A stretch of DNA of 30,003 nt from Firmicutes bacterium UBA3930 (lineage in GTDB: Bacteria > Bacillota > Clostridia > Caldicoprobacterales > Caldicoprobacteraceae), in the NCBI GenBank assembly GCA_002385885.1, contig DGEI01000009.1, forward strand, positions 1 through 30,003, read 5' to 3'. Each line of letters begins with the position of its first letter. Position 1 is the first letter of the stretch. A model generated the notes under the pieces. It worked only from the letters and a program-made list of their open reading frames with translations. It was not told where the DNA came from and ran no database searches. A program made the translations under genes and the position numbers. Shown piece after piece: positions 21,301 through 29,996 of the stretch.

Positions 21301-24300
21301 ATGCTTGTCATGGATAACTTATTTCACATAGGTATCGATGTTGGTTCTACTACAGTGAAGGCCGTTGTTTTAGATTCCAATGATAAATTATTATTTAAGA
21401 GATATGAAAGGCATTACGCAGATATAAAGCCAAAACTCCTGCATATACTAAAAGACATATACACAAACATAGGGGACGGGCAGGTAACGGTATCCATCAC
21501 CGGTTCTGCCGGTATTGGGGTTGCAGAGAAAATCGGAGTTTTGTTTACACAGGAGGTTATAGCAGCTGCAAAGGCTGTTAAAACCTATTATCCCCAAACC
21601 GATGTTGTAATTGAGCTGGGAGGCGAAGATGCCAAGATAACTTATCTCAGCGGCGGAGTAGAACAGAGGATGAACGGAACTTGTGCAGGGGGAACGGGGG
21701 CTTTCATAGATCAGATGGCCTCCCTATTGGAAGTAGATCCTGAAGGGTTGAATGAGTTAGCGAAAAATTATAAAAACATATATCCTATAGCAGCCAGATG
21801 CGGGGTTTTTGCCAAAACGGATATACAGCCTCTTCTAAATGAAGGAGCTGCCAAAGAAGATATTGCAGCATCGGTTTTTCAGGCAGTTGTTATTCAGACG
21901 ATAAGTGGTTTAGCCTGCGGGAGGCCTGTTAAGGGGAATGTGGCCTTTTTGGGAGGGCCGTTATACTTTCTTTCGGAGCTTAGGAACAGGTTCATTGAGG
22001 TATTGGGTTTAAAGGATAATCAGGTAATTTTTCCGCAAAATGCGCAGCTGTATATAGCTATAGGAGCTGCTCTGTCCTCCAGGGAGGAGCGGCCTGTGCC
22101 TTTCAAATCCTTAATGGAAAAGCTTCTGCAGCTTAACGGGTCCTCTGATATCCGTTCCAACAGATTGGAACCCCTTTTTTCCGGTGATAAAGAGTACAGG
22201 GAATTCAAAAAAAGGCATGCCAAAACGGTAGTGAAAAGAAAGTCTTTAAGTGATTTCAAAGGTCAATGTTTTCTTGGAATCGATGCCGGCTCGACTACCA
22301 CGAAGGTGGCTTTGACAGACGGGGAAGGGCATCTGCTCTATACTTATTATTCCGGTAATGGTGGAGATCCGCTTAAATCTACTATCAAAGCATTGAAGGA
22401 TTTATATAGTAAAATGCCCCGGGATGCTAAGATTGTCAACTCCGTCGTTACCGGATACGGAGAAGGGCTGGTAAAGGCTGCGCTGAAAGTAGATATTGGT
22501 GAGATAGAAACTATCGCCCACTATAAAGCAGCGGACTATTTTTGTCCGGGAGTGGATTTTGTACTGGATATTGGCGGGCAGGACATGAAATGTCTGCAGA
22601 TTAAAGGCGGGGTTATTAGTAATATAATATTAAATGAAGCATGTTCTGCGGGATGCGGTTCTTTTTTGGATACATTTGCCCATTCTTTAGGTATGAACAT
22701 ACAGGAATTTGCCGATATAGCTCTGACCGCCAGGAAGCCGATTGATCTGGGATCCCGCTGTACCGTATTTATGAATTCCAAAGTTAAACAGGCCCAAAAG
22801 GAAGGGGCGGAGATAGCCGATATTTCAGCCGGCTTATCCTACTCGGTGGTAAAAAATGCGCTTTATAAAGTAATAAGGGTTAGGGATCCGAAAGAAATGG
22901 GTAAAAAAATAGTAGTACAAGGAGGTACTTTTTATAACGATGCGGTGTTAAGGGCTTTTGAGCTAATATCCGGAAGAGAGGTTATACGTCCTGACGTTGC
23001 AGGAATAATGGGTGCTTTCGGTGCGGCTTTAATTGCCAAAGAAAGATATGAGCCCGGCCATGTGACAACTTTGCTAAGCGAGAAGCAGCTGGCGGATCTT
23101 AACATTAACACCAGTGTTACAAGATGCAGAGGATGTTCAAATAATTGTCTGTTAACCGTAAACAGCTTTGGAAATAATGAAAGATTTATCTCCGGCAACA
23201 GATGTGAAAAGGGCACTGGCAAACAGACTGGCAAAAGCGGGCTTCCCAATCTGTTCTCATATAAATATGAAAGGCTTTTTAAGTATACCCCGCTGTCAAA
23301 AGATAAAGCCCGTAGGGGTACCGTAGGTATACCCAGAGTACTAAATATGTATGAAGACTATCCCTTCTGGTTTACCCTGTTTACCAGTTTAGGCTTCAGG
23401 GTGGAACTCTCCGGAAGATCCTCGGTAAAGATGTATGAAAAGGGGATTGAGACCATTCCATCCGAATCGGTTTGTTACCCTGCCAAACTGGCTCATGGCC
23501 ACATTGTTGATCTTATTGAGAAGGGTGTTGACTTTATTTTCTATCCCTGTCTTACCCATGAGGAGAAAGAGCAGAAGGAGGCAGACAATCATTTCAATTG
23601 CCCTATAGTTACCTCCTACCCGGAAGTAATTAAAAACAATGCTGATATGCTTAGGGAGAAAGGTATACTCTATTTGAAGCCCTTTTTACCCTACCATAAT
23701 AAAAAAAGGATGATGAAGAGGCTGCAGGAAGAGCTCGGAGTGCTGGGCATTGGCCGTGAAGAAATAAAGCATGCGGTGAAAAAAGCTTATGATGAACAGA
23801 AGGCTTTTAAAAATGATATTAAAAAGGCCGGAGAGGATGCGCTGAACTACATCAGGCAAACAGGGATTAAGGGAATTGTACTTGCAGGGAGGCCGTATCA
23901 TATAGATCCAGAGATAAACCACGGTATACCTGAAATGATAAATTCCCTGGGAATGGCAGTTCTGACTGAGGATTCGGCAGCTCATCTTGGAAGGGTGGAA
24001 AGGCCTCTAAGGGTTGTAGATCAATGGGCATACCATTCAAGGCTTTATGCTGCTGCGAGCTTTGCAGCCGGGGAAAAGGATCTGGAGTTGGTACAGCTGA
24101 ATTCATTTGGGTGCGGACTGGATGCCATAACAACCGATCAGGTCCAGGAAATATTAAACAGACATTCAAAGATTTATACAGTCATAAAGATAGATGAAGG
24201 AAATAACCTTGGAGCTGCCCGGATAAGAATCCGGTCATTAAAAGCTGCAATGCTGGAAAGGGACAAAAATGGGGTGCAACCTGGAAAGATAAGCGGTGGA

Positions 24301-25581
24301 TATCGAAGGATACCCTTTACAAAACATATGAGAAAGAATCATACCATATTGGCTCCCCAAATGTCCCCCATACACTTTCAGTTTTTGGAGGAAGCGTTCA
24401 GGCTGTCGGGGTATGATGTTAAAGTTCTTCCTTCAGCAGATCATAAAGTTGTGGATACGGGTCTTAAATATGTTAATAATGATGCCTGTTATCCTTCAAT
24501 AATTGTTGTAGGGCAGATAATAAGTGCTTTGCAATCCGGGGAGTACGATCCTGACAGCACTTCAGTCATGATAACACAGACCGGAGGAGGCTGCAGGGCT
24601 ACCAATTATATAGGATTTATAAGAAAAGCTCTCAAAGAAGCCGGATTTGAAAATATTCCCGTAATATCGCTAAATGCCAACGGAATAGAACGTAATCCGG
24701 GATTTAGAGTTTCCATACCGCTGATAAACAGGGCTATGATGGGGTTGGTCTATGGGGATCTTTTAATGAATGTGTTATACAGGGTCAGACCTTATGAAAA
24801 AATTAAAGGCTCAGCTAATGAACTATATGAAAAATGGGTTAAAATATGTATCGATTCATTAAAGGCAGCAAATTTTAAAGCTTTCAAAAGAAATATTGAG
24901 GCTATTGTTAATGATTTTGACAATTTTCATATAATCGATGAAGTAAAGCCGAAGGTAGGATTGGTTGGAGAGATATTGGTTAAGTTTCACCCGGATGCTA
25001 ACAACAATGTAGTCGATATAGTGGAAGCAGAGGGAGCGGAAGCGGTAATGCCGGGGCTTTTGGATTTTTTGCTCTATTGCGCATACAACCAGTACTATAA
25101 ATACAGATACCTGGCCGGAAAGAAGATTAATAAGGTTTTTGGGGGGGCAGCCATCAGATTTATAGAATTTTACAGGGGTTTCTACAGAAAAATGATGGAA
25201 GTAAGCGAACGGTTTTATCCTCCCAAATCAATAAGAGAAATAGCCAGGGGAGCAGCTGCTGTATTGGATTTGGGACATCAGACAGGTGAAGGCTGGTTAC
25301 TGACGGGAGAAATGATTGAGCTTATAGCAGCCGGAGTAAAGAATATAATCTGTATGCAGCCCTTTGCATGTTTGCCCAATCATGTTACCGGAAAGGGAAT
25401 GCTCAAAGAGATAAAACGCCTGTATCCCGGTACCAACATAGTGGCGATAGACTATGATCCCGGAGCCAGTGAGGTAAATCAGCTGAACAGAATAAAGTTA
25501 ATGCTCTCCAATGCCTTTGAAAATATAGGACATGATATCCGGTCAACAGAAGAAAGATTTTATAGACTGGGCAATTATTAG
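21301..25581 (+). CDS. Giant acyl-CoA dehydratase activase-like fusion protein (tandem ASKHA ATPases plus HgdB-like domains)
   Basis: A 1426-residue protein of the 2-hydroxyacyl-CoA dehydratase activator/BadF-BcrA superfamily. Two activase modules occur in tandem. The first has GIDVGSTTVK (about 11-20), GGEDAKI, NGTCAGGTGAF (C128) and RCGVF (C167). The second has GIDAGSTTTK (about 326-335), GGQDMK, NEACSAGCGSF (C448) and RCTVF (C487). In known activases two such Cys from each subunit of a dimer hold one [4Fe-4S] cluster. A Cys motif at C609, C612, C616 and C635 follows, then HgdB-like regions (COG3580/COG3581 type) with SESVCYPAK, TQTGGGCRATNYIGF and QPFACLPNH. Such proteins drive low-potential electron transfer by ATP; the substrate is unknown. 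ATG 21310 is an alternative start. Confidence 0.88.
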   Translation: MLVMDNLFHIGIDVGSTTVKAVVLDSNDKLLFKRYERHYADIKPKLLHILKDIYTNIGDGQVTVSITGSAGIGVAEKIGVLFTQEVIAAAKAVKTYYPQTDVVIELGGEDAKITYLSGGVEQRMNGTCAGGTGAFIDQMASLLEVDPEGLNELAKNYKNIYPIAARCGVFAKTDIQPLLNEGAAKEDIAASVFQAVVIQTISGLACGRPVKGNVAFLGGPLYFLSELRNRFIEVLGLKDNQVIFPQNAQLYIAIGAALSSREERPVPFKSLMEKLLQLNGSSDIRSNRLEPLFSGDKEYREFKKRHAKTVVKRKSLSDFKGQCFLGIDAGSTTTKVALTDGEGHLLYTYYSGNGGDPLKSTIKALKDLYSKMPRDAKIVNSVVTGYGEGLVKAALKVDIGEIETIAHYKAADYFCPGVDFVLDIGGQDMKCLQIKGGVISNIILNEACSAGCGSFLDTFAHSLGMNIQEFADIALTARKPIDLGSRCTVFMNSKVKQAQKEGAEIADISAGLSYSVVKNALYKVIRVRDPKEMGKKIVVQGGTFYNDAVLRAFELISGREVIRPDVAGIMGAFGAALIAKERYEPGHVTTLLSEKQLADLNINTSVTRCRGCSNNCLLTVNSFGNNERFISGNRCEKGTGKQTGKSGLPNLFSYKYERLFKYTPLSKDKARRGTVGIPRVLNMYEDYPFWFTLFTSLGFRVELSGRSSVKMYEKGIETIPSESVCYPAKLAHGHIVDLIEKGVDFIFYPCLTHEEKEQKEADNHFNCPIVTSYPEVIKNNADMLREKGILYLKPFLPYHNKKRMMKRLQEELGVLGIGREEIKHAVKKAYDEQKAFKNDIKKAGEDALNYIRQTGIKGIVLAGRPYHIDPEINHGIPEMINSLGMAVLTEDSAAHLGRVERPLRVVDQWAYHSRLYAAASFAAGEKDLELVQLNSFGCGLDAITTDQVQEILNRHSKIYTVIKIDEGNNLGAARIRIRSLKAAMLERDKNGVQPGKISGGYRRIPFTKHMRKNHTILAPQMSPIHFQFLEEAFRLSGYDVKVLPSADHKVVDTGLKYVNNDACYPSIIVVGQIISALQSGEYDPDSTSVMITQTGGGCRATNYIGFIRKALKEAGFENIPVISLNANGIERNPGFRVSIPLINRAMMGLVYGDLLMNVLYRVRPYEKIKGSANELYEKWVKICIDSLKAANFKAFKRNIEAIVNDFDNFHIIDEVKPKVGLVGEILVKFHPDANNNVVDIVEAEGAEAVMPGLLDFLLYCAYNQYYKYRYLAGKKINKVFGGAAIRFIEFYRGFYRKMMEVSERFYPPKSIREIARGAAAVLDLGHQTGEGWLLTGEMIELIAAGVKNIICMQPFACLPNHVTGKGMLKEIKRLYPGTNIVAIDYDPGASEVNQLNRIKLMLSNAFENIGHDIRSTEERFYRLGNY

Positions 25582-25696
25582 AATTTCAGCCGGGCCCCTT
25601 GTCAACAGACTTTTACCGGAATACATGGGAATGACCGCCGGTTTTGGCTTATTGGCGATGTTAAATGTAATAATATGATTATGGGGGGATTTGCTG

Positions 25697-27361
25697 GTGA
25701 AAGTATTGATTGTGGGAGGAGTTGCAGGAGGAGCGTCTGCTGCCGCAAGGTTACGCAGATTGAATGAAAAGGCGGAAATAATAATGTTTGAGAGAGGGGA
25801 ATTCATATCCTTTGCAAATTGCGGGCTTCCGTACTATATAGGGGGTAAAATCGCAAAAAAAACAGCCTTGACAGTACAAACCCCCGGGAGATTCCGTGCC
25901 AGGTTTAATGTGGATGTGAGAAATTTCACGGAAGTTATGTCGATCAACAAGGAAGAAAAAACGGTTACCGCAAAGAATTTAATAACCGGGGAAGAATATA
26001 CTGAAACCTATGACAAACTGATTCTATCTATGGGAGCAGAGCCTGTAAAACCTAAGATTAAAGGAATTGACAGCAGCAGAGTATTTACCCTTAGAAATAT
26101 TCCCGACACCATTAAAATAAAAAAATATATCGATGAAAAACATCCTGGAAGCGCAGTTGTTGTCGGCGGCGGATATATAGGGGTAGAGATGGCGGAGAAT
26201 TTAAAGATGGCAGGACTGGATGTAACAATTGTTGAGCTGGCAGATCATGTTATTGCTCCGCTGGATATTGAGATGTCAGCAGATGTTCACAGATATATGA
26301 GGCACAAGGGAGTAGGGCTTATATTATCCAACGGTGTGAAGGAGATAGAAGAGGATGAAGAAAAGTTAATTATAAAATTGAATAATGGAGAAGTAGAAAC
26401 CGATATGGTAATCATGGCGGCAGGAGTCAGGCCGGAGACGGGTATTGCAAAAGCTGCGGGAATAGACGTCAATGCTATGGGTTCAATAATTGTTAATGAA
26501 CACATGGAGACCTCTGCAGAAGATATCTATGCTGTAGGGGATGCTGTTGAGGTTACCCACTTTGTAACAGGGGCAAAGGCTTTTATCCCCCTTGCAGGGC
26601 CGGCTAACAAGCAGGGCAGAATCGCGGCCGACAACATTTGCGGTATAAAGAGCAAGTATAAAGGAACCCAGGGAAGCTCCATATTAAAGATATTTGATAT
26701 GACGGTTGCCGTGACGGGTATCAACGAGCGGACCGCCAGGGCTTTGGGGCTTAACTATGACAAGGTATATAACTACACTCCCTCTCATGCCAGTTATTAT
26801 CCCGGTTGGACGAACATGTCCATAAAAGCCATATTTGAAAAAGACACCGGTAAAATATTGGGAGCCCAGATTGTAGGATTTGATGGGGTTGATAAACGCT
26901 GTGATATACTGGCAACTGCTATCAGGGCCGGTATGACAGGATTTGATTTGACTGAGTTGGAGCTGTGTTATGCGCCTCCGTTTTCATCGGCCAGGGATCC
27001 TGTAAATATGATAGGTTATGTTATTGAAAATACTATAAAAGGCCTGGTGAAAAATTTCCACTGGCATGATGTGGAGAAACTGCCCCGGGATGGAAGTGCA
27101 ATTCTACTGGATGTAAGGACACCAGCAGAGGCGGCCAGAGGGAAGATCGATGGTTTTATCAACATGCCTTTGGAAAGTTTGAGAGCGAATATAGATAAAC
27201 TGGATAGATCAAAGCCCATCTACGTGCTTTGTCGCAGCGGGCAGCGAAGCTATATTGCATGCCGTATGCTGACAGGCCATGGATTTGATGCATATAATTT
27301 AAGCGGGGGATATCAGCTGTATGAATCTATCATAAACGACAGGCAGGCATCGTCCTCTTAA
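25697..27361 (+). CDS. CoA-disulfide reductase-like FAD/NAD(P)H oxidoreductase with C-terminal rhodanese domain
   Basis: A 554-residue flavoprotein. The N-terminus MKVLIVGGVAGGASAAARLR is the FAD-binding Rossmann loop. The redox Cys is C42 in SFANCGLPYYIGG, the position used by CoA-disulfide reductases and NADH oxidases. A second dinucleotide loop, VVVGGGYIGVEMAENL, binds NAD(P)H, and IYAVGDAVEVTH contacts FAD. A rhodanese domain follows from about residue 460, with active-site C512 in VLCRSGQRS. This fusion is the known CoADR-Rhd architecture, proposed to reduce CoA disulfides, persulfides or polysulfide. GTG 25697 is chosen: GGGGGG at 25683-25688 is 8 nt away, while TTG 25691 is too close. 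It follows the activase by 115 nt with no obvious terminator. Confidence 0.93.
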   Translation: MKVLIVGGVAGGASAAARLRRLNEKAEIIMFERGEFISFANCGLPYYIGGKIAKKTALTVQTPGRFRARFNVDVRNFTEVMSINKEEKTVTAKNLITGEEYTETYDKLILSMGAEPVKPKIKGIDSSRVFTLRNIPDTIKIKKYIDEKHPGSAVVVGGGYIGVEMAENLKMAGLDVTIVELADHVIAPLDIEMSADVHRYMRHKGVGLILSNGVKEIEEDEEKLIIKLNNGEVETDMVIMAAGVRPETGIAKAAGIDVNAMGSIIVNEHMETSAEDIYAVGDAVEVTHFVTGAKAFIPLAGPANKQGRIAADNICGIKSKYKGTQGSSILKIFDMTVAVTGINERTARALGLNYDKVYNYTPSHASYYPGWTNMSIKAIFEKDTGKILGAQIVGFDGVDKRCDILATAIRAGMTGFDLTELELCYAPPFSSARDPVNMIGYVIENTIKGLVKNFHWHDVEKLPRDGSAILLDVRTPAEAARGKIDGFINMPLESLRANIDKLDRSKPIYVLCRSGQRSYIACRMLTGHGFDAYNLSGGYQLYESIINDRQASSS

Positions 27362-27570
27362 TTATCTGGACGCTCAATAAGGAGCCAGTCAAACCGGCTG
27401 CGCTTTATAAGGCTGTTTATGAAACATGGCAGGAATAGTTCCGGATCAAGAGGGCCCGGGATATAAGCCGGGGAGAAAACCGGGAGAAAATAGCAGCGCT
27501 GTTGAAATCGGCTCAGGAGAATGAAACAAAAGCTGTGGATTATAGTAATATATTATAACCTTATATTGCA

Positions 27571-27579
27571 TGTTATAAT
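27571..27579 (+). promoter_or_regulatory. Extended -10 promoter of the diguanylate cyclase gene
   Basis: TGTTATAAT matches TGnTATAAT exactly and lies 36 nt before ATG 27615, predicting a leader of about 29 nt. The -35 region is poor. The rest of the 27362-27602 gap shows no convincing gene or hairpin terminator. Confidence 0.55.
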
Positions 27580-27614
27580 AAAGGATAAATGAAATTTGGG
27601 AGTTGTTGAGCATA

Positions 27615-28952
27615 ATGAAAAAACCGCTGGGAAGAGCCAAGCTGGTCGTTATAGGGCTGGTTTGTATAATATGCATTATTTCATACCTTTTTATTTTCCG
27701 CCCGATGGAAAATGCTCTCAAAAAAAGCAAACAGCAGGAATTTATCTACTCGGCGGAAGCTGTCGGATATGCTGCAGAGATATTCATGACAAATTGTATA
27801 AATGATGTCCGTAAACTTTCAAATAAAACTGAACTTAAACAAAAAATAAGAGCATACAAGGCCGGAAATATAACGTTGGACGATATAAAGGAATACACGC
27901 TGCTGGCCTATGAAGACGAGTATGATGCTCTGGAATATGTTGTCGGCGCTTTTAGGATCTTTGAAGGCGGCGTTATAGCAAGCAAGGGCAGTGTTGATCC
28001 GGTAAGCCTGGATTGGAAGCCCGCCTTTAGGGATATAGCTTCAATCATAGATCCTGACAGCTTATCAGTAACAGTGTATTCGCCAATTAAGAACAATGAG
28101 GAAATACTGGGTTATGACGTAGCAGTGTTTGATATATCGGAAGTATTGGAGAATGTACATCAGGGCCATATGATTCATGAAATATACTCGAAAGGTGATG
28201 TTGAAAAATACTTGCCGAATAATAACTGGACTGAGCTGAAAGAAGGTGAATACCTGGCAGCAGGGGAAACTGAAACATGGTATATTAAACATTTAAAAAA
28301 TACAGATGTCTATTTCATTGCATCCAGCCCGAACGAGATTATATACAGGACAATAAACACGTTTTTGGGTGGTTTGCTTTTTTATTTTCCTTTAACGATA
28401 TTGATATCAATAGCGATTATTGGTATTTATACCTTTGGGAATATTGGCCGTAGAATCAAAGGACTGGAAAGTGAAAGGGACAGGTATAGAAAGGAAGCAC
28501 AGATGGATGGTTTAACCGGGACATTCTCCAGGAATTACTTTAATGAGTACCTGGAAAATAACGGATTTTCCTTGTTCCACTGGCCGTTGGCCATTGCTAT
28601 GATAGATGTAAATAATTTCAAAACTATAAACGACACATACGGTCATTCTATAGGAGATGACGTTCTTCAGGAAATAGCTGCAGTATTGAAATCGTCGGTA
28701 CGTGATACAGATATGGTGGTAAGGTATGGGGGCGACGAGTTTATTTTGCTGCTGAGAGACTGCAGTATTGAAAACGCCGAAGAAATTCTTGAACGTGCTG
28801 TTGAAAAAATAAGAAATATAGATAAGTATGATTTTAATATTGAAATTTCATATGGAGTTGTGGAAGTAGCAAATAAAGAAGAACTATTATCCGGGATACA
28901 GCAGGCAGATCTAAAGATGTACCAGATGAAGCGAAAAATGTCAATTAACTAG
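27615..28952 (+). CDS. Membrane-bound diguanylate cyclase (GGDEF)
   Basis: A 445-residue sensor enzyme making cyclic di-GMP from two GTP. A membrane helix (about 9-28) is followed by an extracellular sensing region of about 210 residues (Cache-like in layout), a second helix (about 245-270), a short coiled linker (KGLESERDRYRKEAQMDGLT) and a GGDEF domain. The active motif RYGGDEF is intact (GGDEF at 372-376). The inhibitory I-site RxxD is present as RDTD (363-366), at the canonical distance, so product inhibition is expected. No EAL domain is present. ATG 27615 is chosen over TTG 27603/27606. GGGAG at 27598-27602 is 12 nt away, so the exact start is somewhat uncertain. The signal sensed is unknown. 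Confidence 0.93.
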   Translation: MKKPLGRAKLVVIGLVCIICIISYLFIFRPMENALKKSKQQEFIYSAEAVGYAAEIFMTNCINDVRKLSNKTELKQKIRAYKAGNITLDDIKEYTLLAYEDEYDALEYVVGAFRIFEGGVIASKGSVDPVSLDWKPAFRDIASIIDPDSLSVTVYSPIKNNEEILGYDVAVFDISEVLENVHQGHMIHEIYSKGDVEKYLPNNNWTELKEGEYLAAGETETWYIKHLKNTDVYFIASSPNEIIYRTINTFLGGLLFYFPLTILISIAIIGIYTFGNIGRRIKGLESERDRYRKEAQMDGLTGTFSRNYFNEYLENNGFSLFHWPLAIAMIDVNNFKTINDTYGHSIGDDVLQEIAAVLKSSVRDTDMVVRYGGDEFILLLRDCSIENAEEILERAVEKIRNIDKYDFNIEISYGVVEVANKEELLSGIQQADLKMYQMKRKMSIN

Positions 28953-28985
28953 TTTGATTTAGTATTCTTTCGGTTTTTTGTGTTC

Positions 28986-29014
28986 TTGACATTTCCTTTC
29001 TCTTCAAATATAAT
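28986..29014 (+). promoter_or_regulatory. Perfect consensus sigma-A promoter
   Basis: TTGACA (28986-28991), a 17-nt spacer and TATAAT (29009-29014) match the housekeeping consensus at all 12 positions. The predicted start near 29021 leaves an untranslated region of almost 290 nt before the phosphoribosyltransferase-like gene, unusually long for this window. Confidence 0.85.
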
Positions 29015-29126
29015 TAAAATCAGAGGAAAGAAGTAGTCATACCAATAATCCGGAAAAAATTATCATTTTCTGTCGCTATTCTGTAGTCACTGCATTATAA
29101 CCATCGTATTAGAGAATAATAATTAA

Positions 29127-29291
29127 GGTTCAAAGAGAATTGGAAAATCAGCAGCAGTATTGGCAGTATGCGCTGATCCAATGATTATTGTTTTACAAAA
29201 ACTTAATAGTCATGTGCCGGCAACAACCTCGCTTAACATCAAAACTGTTGCAGTTTATGAGAAAATCTTCGGAGGCACAAAAAATATTTGA
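29127..29291 (+). other. Short coding-like open frame in the leader; small gene or gene remnant
   Basis: After a TAA at 29124-29126 the frame stays open for 54 codons to TGA 29289-29291. It reads protein-like: KRIGKSAAVLAVCADP, then MIIVLQKLNSHVPATT, ending KTVAVYEKIFGGTKNI. Possible starts are ATT 29139, TTG 29160 and ATG 29181, none with a clear ribosome site. Its stop is 16 nt before the next gene. It may be a small protein with an unusual start or the 3' remnant of a larger gene. I do not recognise a family. The rest of 28953-29307 holds the promoter and nothing else identifiable. Confidence 0.35.
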
Positions 29292-29307
29292 AAAGGAGAA
29301 ATGATAA

Positions 29308-29949
29308 ATGGAAAGCAGGGCTTTTACCGTTTCGTTAACCAAGAATCCGGTGATAAGCACGAATATTATTCCAGGTCATTTTACCACCAGTCATTTTCAT
29401 ACTAACTGTTATGTAGACTTGGACAAACTAAAAACCAATGCATTGGTTGCTAAAGATGTGGCAGCAGAACTGGCTTTACCCTATTTGAAAAGCACATATG
29501 TGGATACCATAGTCTGTATAGAAGGCACTGAAGTAATTGGTGCTTATATGGCGGAAGAACTCTTGAAGAAAGGCTTATCAGGAGCAAATAGTGACCGGGA
29601 TATCCATGTAGTAACACCAAAGAGCAATGTTAACAAACAGCTGACTTTCCAGCATAATATACAGAAAGTGATATATAATAAAAGAATAGTACTATTAGCA
29701 TCTTCCGTATCCAGCGGGATAACCCTGAACAGCGCATTGGATTGTCTTTCATATTATGGCGGCATATTAGCCGGTGTTTCAGCTTTATTTAATGCATATC
29801 CGAACAAACACGAACAGAAAGTTAATTCCCTGTTCACCAGTAAAGATATTCCCGATTATCAGCTTTATAGCCCGGGAGAATGCATTATGTGCAAAAAAGG
29901 GCTGAAACTGGACGCAATCATTGTCCATGACGGTTATATAAGGATGTAG
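29308..29949 (+). CDS. Orotate phosphoribosyltransferase-like protein with altered PRPP loop
   Basis: A 213-residue protein with the type I phosphoribosyltransferase fold as in PyrE: an N-terminal hood, YVDTIVCIEGTEVIGAYMAEEL, DRDIHVVTP, the loop RIVLLASSVSSGITLNSALD and a C-terminal CIMCKKGLKLDAI. The PRPP loop normally has two acidic residues before the T-G-T turn (hhhDDhhTTGxT). Here they are Ala-Ser (nucleotides 29686-29727). I recall clostridial orphan proteins of this family sharing that change. It stands apart from pyrimidine genes, so it may be regulatory or use another substrate. AAGGAG at 29293-29298 is 9 nt before the ATG. It has its own promoter (28986) and terminator. Confidence 0.8.
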   Translation: MESRAFTVSLTKNPVISTNIIPGHFTTSHFHTNCYVDLDKLKTNALVAKDVAAELALPYLKSTYVDTIVCIEGTEVIGAYMAEELLKKGLSGANSDRDIHVVTPKSNVNKQLTFQHNIQKVIYNKRIVLLASSVSSGITLNSALDCLSYYGGILAGVSALFNAYPNKHEQKVNSLFTSKDIPDYQLYSPGECIMCKKGLKLDAIIVHDGYIRM

Positions 29950-29964
29950 AGAGCAAAAAATCCT

Positions 29965-29996
29965 AAAAAACCTGGAGGGAAACCTCCAGGTTTTTT
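29965..29996 (+). terminator. Strong rho-independent terminator
   Basis: ACCTGGAGG (29970-29978) and CCTCCAGGT (29983-29991) form a perfect 9-bp stem closed by a GAAA tetraloop. Upstream A residues extend the pairing into the T tract (TTTTTT, 29991-29996). It begins about 15 nt after the stop of the phosphoribosyltransferase-like gene. Confidence 0.95.

Noticed and set aside
27426..27524. 32-codon frame (MAGIVPDQEG...) between the flavoprotein and the cyclase
   Set aside because: No ribosome site, low-complexity Gly/Pro composition and no family resemblance.
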